Shown here: piece after piece, positions 22,990 to 34,439 of the stretch
Numbering within the stretch: the stretch's first letter is position 1
Layout of the letters: the number at the start of each line of letters is the position of its first letter
Assembly (NCBI GenBank): GCA_030035585.1
Contig: CM057464.1
Span: forward strand, 81,390,919 to 81,454,918
Length of the DNA: 64,000 nt
Direction: 5' to 3'
Origin: Dugong dugon
Taxonomy: Eukaryota > Chordata > Mammalia > Sirenia > Dugongidae
Program-made: the position numbers and the translations under genes
Notes under the pieces: generated by a model
Database searches by the model: none
The model's input: the letters and a program-made list of their open reading frames with translations, nothing else
Told to the model about the DNA's origin: nothing

Positions 22990-23428
22990 TGCTTTAATCA
23001 CTCCAGATTCCTTACTGTCTTCAAACACACGAAAGCTCTTTTCTGCTTCAGGGTCTTCGTTTAACCTTCTGCCTAGAAGGCTTTACCCCTTTCAACTACT
23101 GTTCTCTCCCTGTGCATGGTTTGCCGGCCCTTCTCATCCATCACATTTCAGCCTAAAGAATACTCCCTTTATCTCCTTATTCAAGTATCTCCTGACCTTC
23201 TGCCATCATAACTGCTCCTCCCTTAGTCTATTAATTTACTTCATTTGTTCAATTACAACTTGTAATTACATATTTGTTTGTTTGTTTACATATTTTCTAT
23301 CTGCTTGTTTTGTAGACTTTAAGCCCTACAGAAACAAAGAACATGCCTGTGTTAAATTTACCAGTGTTTAGCAGGTTCTTAGCATAGTAGGAATTCAACA
23401 AATATTTATTGAATAAATAAATGAAACA
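22990..23428 (+). repeat. Ancient L2-like LINE 3' region
   Basis: Ends with AGCATAGTAGGAATTCAACA and AATATTTATTGAATAAATAA, preceded by a TTTGTAGACTTTAAG...ACATGCCTGTG block. This is the arrangement of a much diverged L2-type 3' end. Confidence 0.5.
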
Positions 23429-24654
23429 TGGTAATAATTCCAGGAAAAAAATTAAAAGCATATATAATTGGATGCATAACTATGTTCAAATTTCAAATGC
23501 ACATAAGCTTCATCAGCAACTATAACAGGTTTTGTTTTGTTGTCTGCCAGGCTACAACAGGCTCAAGGTAGAGGTGAGGTAGAAACTTGCAACAAATCTT
23601 TTCTGCTATAGAATGGTATCAGCTGGACCTTGCCTAGTTCAAATTCCACCTCCAAATGGGCAGGCATGAAGGAGGCAAATTCAGAATTTTCCACATCACC
23701 AAGGCCTCTTAGCTCCCAGCATGCTTAAGTAGAGTCCAACAGCTTCAAAGGACCTGGAGGCTTCCAACCTCTGATGCTCCCACTAGCAAGGACAAGTGCC
23801 ACATTGCTGCTGCGACACTACTGCCACCAAGCTGATGCCTCTCTAAGGTGGTCATTTTCACAAATGCTATTGATTCACTATTGCTGTCATTATCAACACC
23901 TGCCCTGCTGCCTAGGTGTGCACTGCCTCAGCCCCAATTTATCTCCTGCTGCCACATTCCAATTCCCCCTTCTTCCACAGGGAAACAGAAGCTGTTTTGC
24001 TCCTTTTGTACTCTGGACTCTACAGAAAATCTTCCTGACTGGTTAAATAATTCAGGTCAGACAATGTCTTTCTGAAGCCTAAGGTTATTTTTAGAGATCT
24101 TTTTGTGTTTCTTCTTTTTCTTTTAGCCCTGTGGTACTGACAAGAAGAAAATTGATCCTGTTGTTTTTGTCTCCCAGTGGAGTAAAGCAGAGTTAGCACT
24201 AAGGAGTGAGGATTAGGGAAGGGGCTAGCACACCCCCAGTGGAAGGAGGCCTGCCTTCTTACCCCTTCCTTCTTCAGGTTGGCTCCTTAAATCACTTTGA
24301 TCGGAAAATTTAAAGTAAAATTTTTTTCTCTCTTAAAATCTTAAAATCGTTTGTTACACAGCCATGTGCTATGTGTTCTGGGTTTGAAGACTAATCAGAG
24401 GCTGGAACATTTAAAAATTCCTGGAAGCAATGACATTTAAGAGAAGGAAGGGCAAAGAGAAGAAGAAAGTAAATCATTCTAAGCCTAGACAACGATGATC
24501 TTTTCAATTTGAAAAAAATGAGTGCTCATTATATTTAATTAGAGCAAAAGATGTAAAAAAAATGAAGTAAATATAATGGTATCAAGTAAAGTGGGGGCAT
24601 TTACACGACTTGGAAAGGAGTTTGTATTTATGAAGGTGGTTTTATGAGTTAAAG
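23429..24654. other. No recognised gene; GC-richer block 23620-24070
   Basis: The block at 23620-24070 is less AT-rich than its surroundings and holds overlapping open frames (23774-24046, 23848-24075) with no domain signature. I see no splice-flanked exon or known repeat. Confidence 0.4.
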
Positions 24655-24905
24655 GTTTAGCTTTGAAGTTGAACAACTTGAGTTTGGATTCTAGCTCCAC
24701 CACTTAGCAGATTTGCAACTTAGGCAAGATACTTAACCTCTGTAAGGCTTAGTTTGTTCATTTTAGTGATTTTATATATATATATGTGTATATATGTATA
24801 CATACTTCAGATTGATGTAAAACACATTTCAAGGCACTAATTGGGTTATTTGGGGCATCTTTGTGCTAGTCATCATCATTATCATTATCAGTGTTATTGT
24901 TTGAT
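24655..24905 (+). repeat. MIR SINE
   Basis: The MIR core is readable: GAGTTTGGATTCTAGCTCCA, CCACTTAGCAGATTTGCAAC, then ACTTAACCTCTGTAAGGC and a TTCATTTTAGTGAT ending, with a TA-rich run inserted at 24774-24800. Confidence 0.8.
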
Positions 24906-25400
24906 GTGAAAGGTGACTGGAAGCAGCTTCGTTTGGCTGAACAGAAGATGTACTAATGATACAGTCTCCATGGGTTGAAATGGCAAATAGCAGGTATCAA
25001 AAATTGTTTAATGAGTGAATATAAACGGTGTAGCATATCAAATAAACTGCTTGGAGATATTTTTGATAATAATGAAAGCACGTCCATCATGTTATATGCA
25101 ATATTTAAAAAGCATACAAAATATGCTGTACTGTACAACATAGTAATGAAATTAAACAGACATTCATAATCATTCTGTCTAATCCCTGTCTAAACAGGAG
25201 TAATAGACTAGGACTTGAATATGACTGAAGATGGTCGTTGTTGACTACTTATTGTTTCTATACTTGTCAATTAAAATGTTACAGCATTGTCATAAGAAGC
25301 TCCTTCTCCCTTCTCTGAAAAATAGCATTGTCTCATTCCATCCATTATTCCCAGTAAAGACAACTTTGAATTGGGGAACAATTTGAGTATCTCTACACAT

Positions 25401-25534
25401 TTTTTTTTTTAAATTCTTTTTATTGTACTTCAGATGAAGGCTTACAGAACAAATAGTTTCTCATGAAACAGTAGTACACATATTGTTTTATGACATTGGT
25501 TAACAACCCCACAACATGTCACCCCATAGACACA
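25401..25534 (-). mobile_element. Short antisense L1 3'-end insertion
   Basis: T-rich start (poly-A in antisense), then ATTGTACTTCAGATGAAGGC and TTAACAACCCCACAACATG, the reverse complement of the last L1 3' module at 6983-7103. The word TCTACACATTTTT lies at 25535-25547 and CTACACAT at 25393-25400, fitting a target duplication. Strongly 5'-truncated. Confidence 0.85.
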
Positions 25535-25547
25535 TCTACACATTTTT

Positions 25548-26710
25548 TAAATGAAGAACATAAATATTCAGACTTTACATGTCTTTATATTTCACAGAGT
25601 AAGCCTAAACTAGAGGAGACTTCTCTTAAACATGGAGTTCCAGAAAATGCTGGGCAAGAGGTTCTTATGTTCTTTGCTTCTGATAGTGCTGTGTAAGAAA
25701 AGCAGGAGAACCAGATTCAGACGCTGGTTGGAATGGACTCTGGCATTTAGACCTCACAATACCAATATCACTTTTCCAGGTCTACTCCCCTAGAGAGCTT
25801 TACCTGACAGCCTGATATATGAGGTGAAAATGTGTTTTCAAGTCTCTCTGATGCATGCTCAATCTCCTTGCTACTAGAGCTCTATGTCTATCAGCAAGTA
25901 ATTTTGCAGGATTCTGTTTATGAGATAGGATTCAGAGACTCTGCAACTTAGAATAAAAAGCTCTTTGAATGAATATAGGGTTTACTTGGCAAGATATTGT
26001 CCAACTTTTTTTTTTTTTAATTCTAAACTGAATGTGTGTTCTTTGACCTCAGTATCTTTTTTTTGTTTTTTGAATCTAGTATTATGTATATCAGGTAGTT
26101 GAAAATGTCTGTTTAAAGATCAGATAATAGTTCTTTTTTTTTCTCCCTAAAAGAAATTTCAGAGTCTGAATGGCCCAAATTTCAGACTGAATGGCCCAAA
26201 TTTCCTAGGCGCTCAAAAAGGAATCCCCATAAAAAATTGATTTAAAACTATAGTAACACTCAGAATGAAAAGGTTATACTGGATCTGGGGTATTGCAATG
26301 AACATTCCCACATGTGATGATGTATAATACAAACCTGGCCTTCTATGCCTAAGCCTTTTCAGGCTCCCTTCTTTTAAATTCCCTTGGACCAGCTTTCCCG
26401 TCCTTGTCTTTTTTTTTTTTTGTCACTGAACCTGCCATTCCTGAAACCTTTTATCCCAGCTTCTCTTCATGCAGGTCTTATAACAGCTTATGCTTGATAA
26501 TACATTGCATTTAACAACAATAAAACGTAAGAGCATTATAGGATTGCTCTCTCTGCTGGGATACTGTCTCTGAATAGCCATTTACAGCATTAGTGCTTAT
26601 TCTTGGACATTTATTCCTTGGAATTATTGTATTTCAGATGGTTAAACATCACTATTCCTCTCTATATATGGAGCTATAGATCTAGCAATCTGCTCCGACA
26701 AAGATTACAG
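25548..26710. other. No recognised feature
   Basis: Unique-looking sequence with T-runs near 26006 and 26409. A short duplicated word (TGAATGGCCCAAATTTC) occurs at 26169 and 26189. No gene is supported. Confidence 0.45.
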
Positions 26711-26800
26711 CCTAGGAAACCCTACGGGGCAGTTCTACTCTGTCCTATGAGGTTGCTATGAGTCAAAATCGACTAGAGGGTGCACAGCAACAACAATCTA
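26711..26800 (+). repeat. AfroSINE 3' half
   Basis: AACCCTACGGGGCAGTTCTA, CTCTGTCCTATGAGGTTGCT and the RTE-like TATGAGTCAAAATCGACTAG tail, without the tRNA head. Confidence 0.85.
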
Positions 26801-27799
26801 ATTGCAGCTGGAGAGTCACAACTTGGTAGGAAGTTACCCTAAGGAGGAGGGCTAAAGAATCCCAGCACTAAGGGCTTATTCTCTCTGAAAATTTAAGACA
26901 ATGATGATGTACCAAAAAGCTTCAGGTTAGTTCCATACTGTCAAGGGAGCAGGTTTCAGTAGGAAACTAATTGCACTAAACATATGTTGTAGAAATGTAA
27001 TCGCATAGATCTGACATTAAAAATAAACTCCAGTAAAATCTCTGTTCTGGTAGAAGGAGAAAAATACTCTAAGAAAAGCAATCAGGCTTTGAAAGAAGAG
27101 GACCAATGTCTGTGAGCAAGCCAATGTCAAAGTTGGCACAAATTACCTGAGGATACTCCCTTGGGGAGTGATACAAGCGCCAGAAAATACAGGACACTTA
27201 CTTACCTATCCCTTTCAAGGCATAAGACATAAGGTATCCCACTCACTTTTTATGCCTCTCGAGTTCCTTCGAAATGGGGTAGCCTGATTTTAACAAGTCT
27301 AGCTTCAAGGCAAGCGCTTTTTGAAATGTGTGAAACTCAAAAATCCTAGTGGGAGCCTAATGCTTGTGTAGATTGAGCATTTTCTTAGGGGATGCCTCAT
27401 GGGCATGTGACTTTTCTAAACTTTTGACAGTTTACCTTTATTTCTGTGAGATAAGCCTCCTTACTACGTTTTCCAGTTACTATATTCTCTTGAGAATGTA
27501 TTTATCACCAGGATAAGCTATCGTCAGTCTTCATTCATAGTCACCATTTTCTCCTTTATGTCATTCATTGTTTTCATGTGTTACTGGCTCCCTTCTTTTC
27601 TAGCTTCTTAACAGTAAATAATGCCTTTCCAATAAGGAATAATCATTACATCGTACTTTTCAAGAGATTGAAACTCCTAAGTTATTCTTACCTTGCATTT
27701 GATCTTAGGGCCCAATCATTGCTTCCATGTGTAGCAGCTGGAGTGCACCACTGTGAGCAGTTCTGCAGTATTCCAGGGCAGTTGTTTCTGTTTCTTAGC
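26801..27799. other. No recognised feature
   Basis: No coding or repeat signal that I can name. Confidence 0.45.
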
Positions 27800-28040
27800 T
27801 GTTAGTACTTCTTTTGTTGTAATGAAGAATACATAGTAGTGGTAATTTCCTGATATTCAGATTTCTTTAGTTTTATTTCTTTGGCCTCTAAGTACTACTT
27901 TTGCAGTAATGAAGAATGCATAGTAGTGGTAATTTTCCTGAAATTAAAAAAAAAAAAAAAATCCCTAGGCTTTATTTATTTGGGCTGTAAGTATTGCTTT
28001 TGCAGTATGGAAGGAATGCATTGTACCATGTTTTGAAAAG
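27800..28040 (+). repeat. Three diverged tandem units of about 95 bases
   Basis: The phrase TAGTACTTCTTTTGTTGTAA (27805) recurs as TAAGTACTACTTTTGCAGTA (27889) and TAAGTATTGCTTTTGCAGTA (27988). Each is followed by a GAAT(A/G)CAT block and a TTTATTT(C/A)TTTG(G) block. An A17 run sits in the second unit. Confidence 0.7.
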
Positions 28041-29279
28041 TTTCTTAAAAAATAATAAAATGCTAAAAAGAATGAGACTAGAATGAAATGTATGTGCAGT
28101 TATTGCCATGTGCCTTCATGTTTTACCTCACGTTTTGCAAATTTTCAAGAAATTAAAAAAAAAAAAAAGATTTTATTATGGACTCCAAAATATTCTGAAC
28201 TGGTCTTTTAATCAGCATGCCTTCATTAGTGAAAACACATAGTATCAACAAAAAATTCAAAAGAGAAAATAATTGGGTCTTGAACGGGCTATTCACCTGG
28301 CCAGGCACAACTTTGTAAAATCATTATTTACAAATAAAAACAGAACAAGGAAAAGGCTATGTTTTTTCCAACGTGTTGTTAAAGGGGAAGGGAAGAAGTT
28401 GCTTCAAACATTTGAGGATAATATCCCCAACAAAATTCCCAAACCATATATAGGGAGCTGCTTAATTATGGCAGAAATTGTTCAGGAGAAGGTGAATTGT
28501 ATATTATGGTGAGTTTGATGTCACAGAAATATAATCTCCTATTCAAAGCAAACATATATAGAAATTCTGAAGCCATCATGGGAATGGTAAAATTTAAAAA
28601 AAAAATTAAACTATTTGTTTCCAATATGGCTAGCATTTATATATATATATATAAAATGTAAGGACTTGATCATCTTTTAATTTAAAAAAAAACAAAACAA
28701 AACTTCCTTTGTTTAGTAAAAACCACTTGAATGGGTCATTCAGTAACATAAGCATAAAGATTCATAGTATCACTTGTTGTTTGTGGCATGATGTTATTTA
28801 GAAATAAATGCAAGTCTTAACTTAGATAACAACCTGTTTGAAAATCTGAGCATCTAAGAAGTTAAACAGGCTTTTGTTTTTGTGTTTTGCTTTTGTTTGT
28901 TTGATATGTTATATTTGAATAGAGCATTATCTCTGAAAAGAGGTGTTGTGTGTTTGTGTCTGTGTGTGTGTCTGTGTGTAGAAGTGTGTTGGTTGCTTTA
29001 TTGGTGGCATTGCTCTTCTATACTTATTAGGTTTTTGTTGCTGTTGTTGTTATTCTTCCTAGGAATTATAATGACATTACTGACTGAGTTACTAAAATTT
29101 AAAATGAATACAGAGATGAAGAAACATTATGCTGCAATGGAGCAAGTGATAGCAAGGAGTTTGTCTAAAGAATTAAATATCTGACTTTCTTGAAAAGTTA
29201 AATTTCTCCTGATATTGAAAAGTAAATTAGAAATGGAAACACCTATAGTCTTCATGTCAATAGTCATATTTAACATGGT
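28041..29279. other. No recognised gene; simple repeats
   Basis: AT-rich sequence with an A-run at 28147, an AT run at 28638-28651 and a TG-rich run at 28945-28980. Open frames here (28273-28512, 28882-29184) lack domains; the latter translates the TG repeat as an LCLCVC pattern. Confidence 0.45.
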
Positions 29280-29784
29280 TGCCATGGATTGAATTGTGTC
29301 CCCCAAAATTATCTGTCAACTTGTCTAGGTCATTATTCCCAGTATTGTATGATTGTCTACCAGTTTGTCGTCTGATGTGATTTCCCTAAGTCTTGTAAAT
29401 CCTATCACTATGATGTAATGAGATGGATTTAGTGGCAGTTAGATTGATGAGATCTACAGGACTAGATTGTGTCTTAAGTAAATCTCTTTTGTGACATAAA
29501 AAAGTGAGCAGAGAGATATGGGAACCTCATACCACCAAGAAAGCAGCACCAGGAGCAAAGCGTGTCCTTTGGACATGAGCTTCCCATGCAGAGAAGCTCC
29601 TAGATCAGGGAAAATTGATGACCGGGCCTTCCTCCAGAGTTGACAGAGAGAAAAAGCCTTCCTCTGGAGCTGGCACCCTGAATTTGGATGTGTAGCCTAC
29701 TAGACTGTGAGAGAATAAACTTCTCTTTGTTAAAGCCATCCATTTGTGGTATTTCTATTACGGCAGTAATTGACGACCAAGACA
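29280..29784 (+). promoter_or_regulatory. 5' LTR of the MaLR-like element
   Basis: TGCCATGGATTGAATTGTGT start, GACCAAGACA end, poly-A signal in GAGAATAAACTTCTCTTTG. It carries U3 promoter and polyadenylation functions in an intact element. Small differences from the 3' LTR record mutations since insertion. Confidence 0.9.
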
Positions 29785-30822
29785 GAATTTGGTACCAGGA
29801 GTGGAGTGCTGCTCTAAAAGATACCTAAAATGTGGAAGTGATTTTGAAATTGTGAATGGATAGAGGACTCAGAAGGAAGTGAGGGAACTGTTAACACTGG
29901 AGACAGTACAGATGGTGAGAAACAGCAGCAGAGGACCAGCAGCAGCAGAACCAGGAGACTGGCACCAGACAGTGCTGAAGCTGACTCATAGAGTGAGAGA
30001 GCTGAATGCCTTGGTGCAGGAGGCTTTCTAGTGGAGTGGGATGCCTCCAGGCACTTATTGGTGGAGCTAGGCTGGCCAACCCATGAAGCAAGAGAGCTGA
30101 GTGCCTTCTGGCTGAAGTTTGCTGGTGGAGTGGGGTGCTTCCAGGCACTTATCAGTGGAGGTACAGAGCTTTGGAACACTTACTCCAGCAGGGCAGATGT
30201 GAGCTTGAGGCCTGAGGAACCAAGAGGCAAAGAAACTAGGAAGCAGAAGCTGAAGAGACAAGGAACACAGGAAGTCAAACTGCCTCAGTCTCAAAAGGTA
30301 TGGCCATGACCTCTGGAGTTTCAAATGTGGAGCCATGGCCTCTTGTGTTTCTAAGGGTAGAGTCACCACTCAGATGGACTTGGAGAATGCTGCATCTAAA
30401 GCCGAGGGAGCAGAGTTGCTGTTCCAGTGTGCCTGAAAGGCAGAGCTGAAGCCCAGGGCCAAGAAGCCTCCACTCAGAATCCTGAGAGTGTGTCCAATAC
30501 CTAGAGTCTGAAGGGCAGGGCCATTGTGTAAATTGTCTAAGAGAAAAGAGAATTACTTTTAAAACCTTGAGGGCTAATGTAATGTGTTCTGCTGATTTGC
30601 TTGGTTCCTATTATCCCTTCTTTCCCTCCAGTTTCTTCCATTTGTAATGAAAATGTCTAGCTTGTGCCTGTTCTGCCATTGTACCATCAGAAGCAGATAA
30701 CTTGTATTTTAGATATCACAGGTGAAGACGAATTTTTGGATTTTGGACTTGGAGTTGATGTGATGGGGTGAATATGTTTTACATGTGGCAAGGACATGAA
30801 TTTTTGGGGGCTAAGGGTGGAA
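29785..30822 (+). other. MaLR-like internal region with primer site and polypurine tract
   Basis: Starts GAATTTGGTACCAGGAGTGG; TGGTACCAGGAGTGG from 29790 fits the tRNA-Leu-type primer-binding site known for ERVL/MaLR elements. A purine-rich stretch GGGGGCTAAGGGTGGAA ends at 30822 directly before the 3' LTR. Overlapping GC-rich frames (29814-30179 minus, 30031-30309 plus) are repetitive and show no retroviral motif. Confidence 0.8.
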
Positions 30823-31330
30823 TGTCATGGATTGAATTGTGTCCCCCAAAAATATCTGTCAACTTGGCTAGGTCATGATTCCCAGTATTGTATGATTGTC
30901 TACCCTTTTGTCATCTGATGTGATTTCCCTATGTGTTGTAAATCCTATCACTATGATGTAAGGAGTTGGATTAATGGCAGTTATATTGATGAAATCTACA
31001 AGATTAGATTGTGTTTTAAGTCAATCTCTTTAGAGATATAAAAGAGAGAAGTGAGCAGAGGGACATGGGAACTTCATACCACCAAGAAAGCAGCCCCAGG
31101 AGCAGAGTGCATCCACTCGACCTGAGGTTCCTGTGCAGAGAAGCTCCTAGACCAGGTAAAGATTGATGACAAGGACCTTCCAAGAGCTGACAGAGAGAGA
31201 AAGCCTTACCCTGGAGTTGGTGCCCTGAATTTGAACTTGTAGCTACTAGACTGTGAGAGAATAAACTTCTCTTTGTTTAAGCCATCCACTTGTGGTATTT
31301 CTGTTATAGCAGCACTAGATGACCAATACA
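30823..31330 (+). promoter_or_regulatory. 3' LTR of the MaLR-like element
   Basis: TGTCATGGATTGAATTGTGT start, CTAGATGACCAATACA end, ATATAAAAGAGAG at about 31036 and AATAAA at about 31260. It aligns end-to-end with the 5' LTR. Confidence 0.9.
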
Positions 31331-31335
31331 CTGGT

Positions 31336-31750
31336 CAATATTATGTCTACATGTTGAGAAATGTGTGTATATGTGAGAGAGAGAGAGATGTGAGCACACA
31401 CGTCTGTGAGAGTCTGTGCAAATGAGTTTTTGTTTCTAGCTTGTTTATGCTCATAATCTCTCAGGAATTAAGACTCATAAATGTATATGCAACATGATGA
31501 AATAATTGTCACTTTGCCTTAGAAGAGGAACTGCAAAGAGAAAAAAATCAGTTTTGGTAAAACTCAACATTAATGGCATTTATGACACTTATAAATGATG
31601 TGTGTGGTAGGGAGGAGTGAAATAATTAAGGATAAAATTGACAAACACTAAACTTATTGGGATGTTTACATTAAAATAGTATATAACAAAAACCTGACCT
31701 AACAGACTGGCAAAAGCTTCTGCTCATGCCCATGCACCCACACATACACA

Positions 31751-31785
<35 letters not shown>

Positions 31786-33036
31786 ACACACACACAATCA
31801 GAAGTACAAGGGCAGTGAAAAAGCAGATATGTTAATTAATAGCATCTTCATAATAAAATGTTGAGTGAAAACTTGATTCCTAGCATAATTTTATCATTGA
31901 AGCTTAACATGTTTGTTTACCCTTTGTTTTGTGCTTATGACATATAATGTTCCAGTTCCCAATTCCTATATTGAAATCATCTTACTAAAACTTATCTTAT
32001 ATGATCTGACGTTTAAAAACATTGAACAGAAAGTTGTTTATTTTTTTTACATCACTGTTATTTACTAAAATTAGAAAAAGATGGAAAGGGCTATGTGGGC
32101 TATAAAACAAAAATCATAACCCTTGCCCTGAGCTGAATATTACACATCTTATTTTTATTAGAATCTTGCATTAACTGTAAGAAGATATACTAACTACCAT
32201 AATAAGAAAAGTAAATAACTATATAAACAGGTAAATAATTACCTATTCTAAGGGCATAGCAAAATTGTATTCATGACTTTCTCTTTATTTTTAACCTGTA
32301 TTGTAAAAATTATTGAGCATATTAAAGATGTTTCTGGAGTTTTTTTTTTTTTTTTTTTCAAAAAAAGCGAATAGGTTTTCATTTTCTGTTACACAGAGAA
32401 ATAAATAGATAATATTCTAACTTGACTTTAAACAACTGCAAAAATAACCTATTTTTGTAAGTAAAACAAACCAAATGTGGATTAAAGAATATGCATCTCT
32501 AACTTCAGGGTTTAAAAAATATTACAGGAAAATCAGAAGCATATATACCGTAATTCCTTTTAGAAAACAGTGTTGTATGGCATTGAACATTAGTGGAGAT
32601 ATGTGTAGCCTCCATAAATGATAAATCAGTCTGCAGAACACATACAGGAAAAATATGAAACTAAAAATGATACAATTCCTAGATGAGAGAAAGCACAAGT
32701 ATCACACTACAAGTCTGGCTTCGAAGATCTGTCTGCTATTTCCTCACAGTGTGTTAACTGAAGGAGAAAGATAGAGCCCCAGGATATGTGGCCATGTAAC
32801 ATTTCAAGTTGGGTCTCCTAATTGTAGAGGTTGAAAAGCCATTCCTCCTTTACAGCTCAAAAAAGGTGATGCTTTGTGACCAGAGGGCAACTTGTTGAGA
32901 TTTCAGACTGCACTCTTCCTTGCCTCCAATGACTATGTTACTCTTGGTTTGTAGTTGTCTGTAACTTTTGTTTACCCAGAAGAACGCAATACCACTTTTT
33001 TTCCAACACTAAATGTTTCAAAATTTGAACTTTTGA
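31336..33036. other. No recognised gene; microsatellites
   Basis: Contains a GA-rich run at 31374-31388, the AC repeat at 31749-31793 and a T-run at 32340-32358. Otherwise AT-rich, with no gene or named repeat. Confidence 0.45.
31749..31793 (+). repeat. (AC)n microsatellite
   Basis: About sixteen uninterrupted CA units, then a short break and five more. Confidence 0.95.
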
Positions 33037-33130
33037 ACCCAGTGAGTGCTTCAAGTCCTCCTCACTTTCAGCAAGCAAGTTTGTGTCATCCTCATATCTC
33101 CAGTGATTAATTAGTCTTTCTCCATTCCTG

Positions 33131-33325
33131 ATGCTTGGTAAAGTACAGGGTCAGCGAAAAAGAGAAAGACCCTCAATGAGATGGATTGACACAGTGGCTG
33201 CAGCAAAGGGCTCAAGCATAACAACGATTATGAGCATGGCGCAGGACGAGGCAGTGTTTCGATCTGTGGTGTACAGGGTGGCTATGAGTCAGAACCCACT
33301 TGACAGCACATAACAACAACAACAA
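33131..33325 (+). mobile_element. 5'-truncated RTE 3' end nested in an RTE
   Basis: Sense-strand RTE 3' terminus (ATGCTTGGTAAAGTACAGGG to AACAACAACAACAAC) lying inside an antisense RTE. A perfect 14-base target duplication, CCATTCCTGATGCT, is found at 33122-33135 and 33326-33339; the first copy overlaps the element's own start by microhomology. Confidence 0.9.
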
Positions 33326-33462
33326 CCATTCCTGATGCTATGTTCTTCATATAGTCCAGCTTCTTGGATTATTTGCTCCGCATACTGATTGAATAAGTAT
33401 GAGGAAAGGATACAGCCCTGACGCACACCTTTCCTGATTTTAACCACGGTCGTATTCCCTTG

Positions 33463-33635
33463 GAGCCCTGGTGACACAGTGATTAAGAGCTTGACTACTA
33501 ACCGAAAGTTCAGCAGTTTGAATCACCAGCCGCTCCTTGGAAACCTTATCGGGTAGTTCTACTCTGTCCTATAGGGTCACTGACTCTGAGTCGACTCAAT
33601 GGCAACAAGTTTTTGTTTGTTTGTTTGTTTTTTTA
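33463..33635 (+). repeat. AfroSINE nested in RTE
   Basis: GAGCCCTGGTGACACAGTGA head, TTTGAATCACC B-box, RTE-like tail and a GTTTGTTTG end. The target duplication GTATTCCCTTG is perfect at 33452-33462 and 33636-33646. Confidence 0.93.
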
Positions 33636-33792
33636 GTATTCCCTTGTTCTGTTCTAATGATTGTCTCTTGGTTTGTGTCCAAGTTCTGCATGAGCACAAT
33701 TAAGTGTTCTGGAATCCCTATTCTTTGCAATGTTATTCATAATTTGTTATGATCCACACAGTTGAATGCCTAGTCAATAAAACACAGGTAAA

Positions 33793-33870
33793 CGTCTTTC
33801 TGGTATTTTCTGCTTTCACATCTTTCTGGTATTTTCTGCTCTCACATCTTTCTGGTATTTTCTGCTTTCA
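33793..33870 (+). repeat. Three tandem 26-base units
   Basis: CATCTTTCTGGTATTTTCTG plus CTTTCA is repeated three times with two or three substitutions. The other RTE copy at 41520 has this block once, so the triplication is private to this copy. Confidence 0.9.
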
Positions 33871-34254
33871 GCCAAGATCCATCTGACATCAGCAGTGATA
33901 TCCTTCATTCCATGTCCTCATCTGACTCTGGTTTTAATTTCTGGCAGTTCCATATATAGATATATATATGACAGCAATGGGATTGAAGTTTTGGTTTTAT
34001 ATATATATATATGTATATTACATAGACTGATTCTACAAAGTCAGTAACAAGTTTGAAATTTCACAAGGAATTTCACTTTATCCACTTCTGTTTTCAAACA
34101 TGACAGTTTGTTTATGAATAAGATGACACTTGCAAAAATTGGTGTAGGAAAAAACAAAACGCTATAATCTACTAATTTTTATTGCGGGACATCTCAATGT
34201 TATAGAGGTTATTTTATGAATCAGGTACTTCAGTAGAAAAAACACTGAATCATG

Positions 34255-34420
34255 AATTAGAAGAACTTTTTTCTAATCACTGCTCCAATACATTATATAG
34301 TTGTACGTTCTTGAAATCCCTTAACGTCTCCTAACTTTAGTTTTCTGTTTTGCAGAATGGGGTAGATAGTATCAGGCCTGCCAGGTTAGGTTTGGAGAAA
34401 GTCCATTTAAAACATTGACT
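34255..34420 (+). repeat. MIR-like fragment
   Basis: CACTGCTCCAATACATTATA, TCTTGAAATCCCTTAACGTC and TTTTGCAGAATGGGGTAGAT follow the order of the MIR core and 3' part, well diverged. Confidence 0.55.
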
Positions 34421-34439
34421 AACAGTTCATGTCAAGTGG

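Larger units (their letters stand above)
29280..31330 (+). mobile_element. Complete MLT1/MaLR-like LTR retrotransposon
   Basis: Two LTRs in the same orientation (29280-29784 and 30823-31330) enclose a 1,038-base internal region, about 2.05 kb in all. Five-base flanks are ATGGT (29275-29279) and CTGGT (31331-31335), matching at four of five positions as expected of an old ERVL/MaLR target duplication. No gag, protease or pol frame is present, so it depended on proteins supplied in trans. Confidence 0.9.
33037..33953 (-). mobile_element. RTE fragment, antisense, with nested RTE and SINE
   Basis: The reverse complement reads through the RTE RT region: the palm-motif neighbourhood (CACTTTCAGCAAGCAAG at 33069) back to the AAATTTCTGGCAGTTCC-type block at 33937-33953. 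Two younger elements interrupt it, at 33131-33325 and 33463-33635. A 26-base unit is triplicated at 33793-33870. Confidence 0.88.

Noticed and set aside
28882-29184. 100-codon frame with an LCLCVC-rich start
   Set aside because: The Cys/Leu/Val pattern is a translated TG microsatellite.
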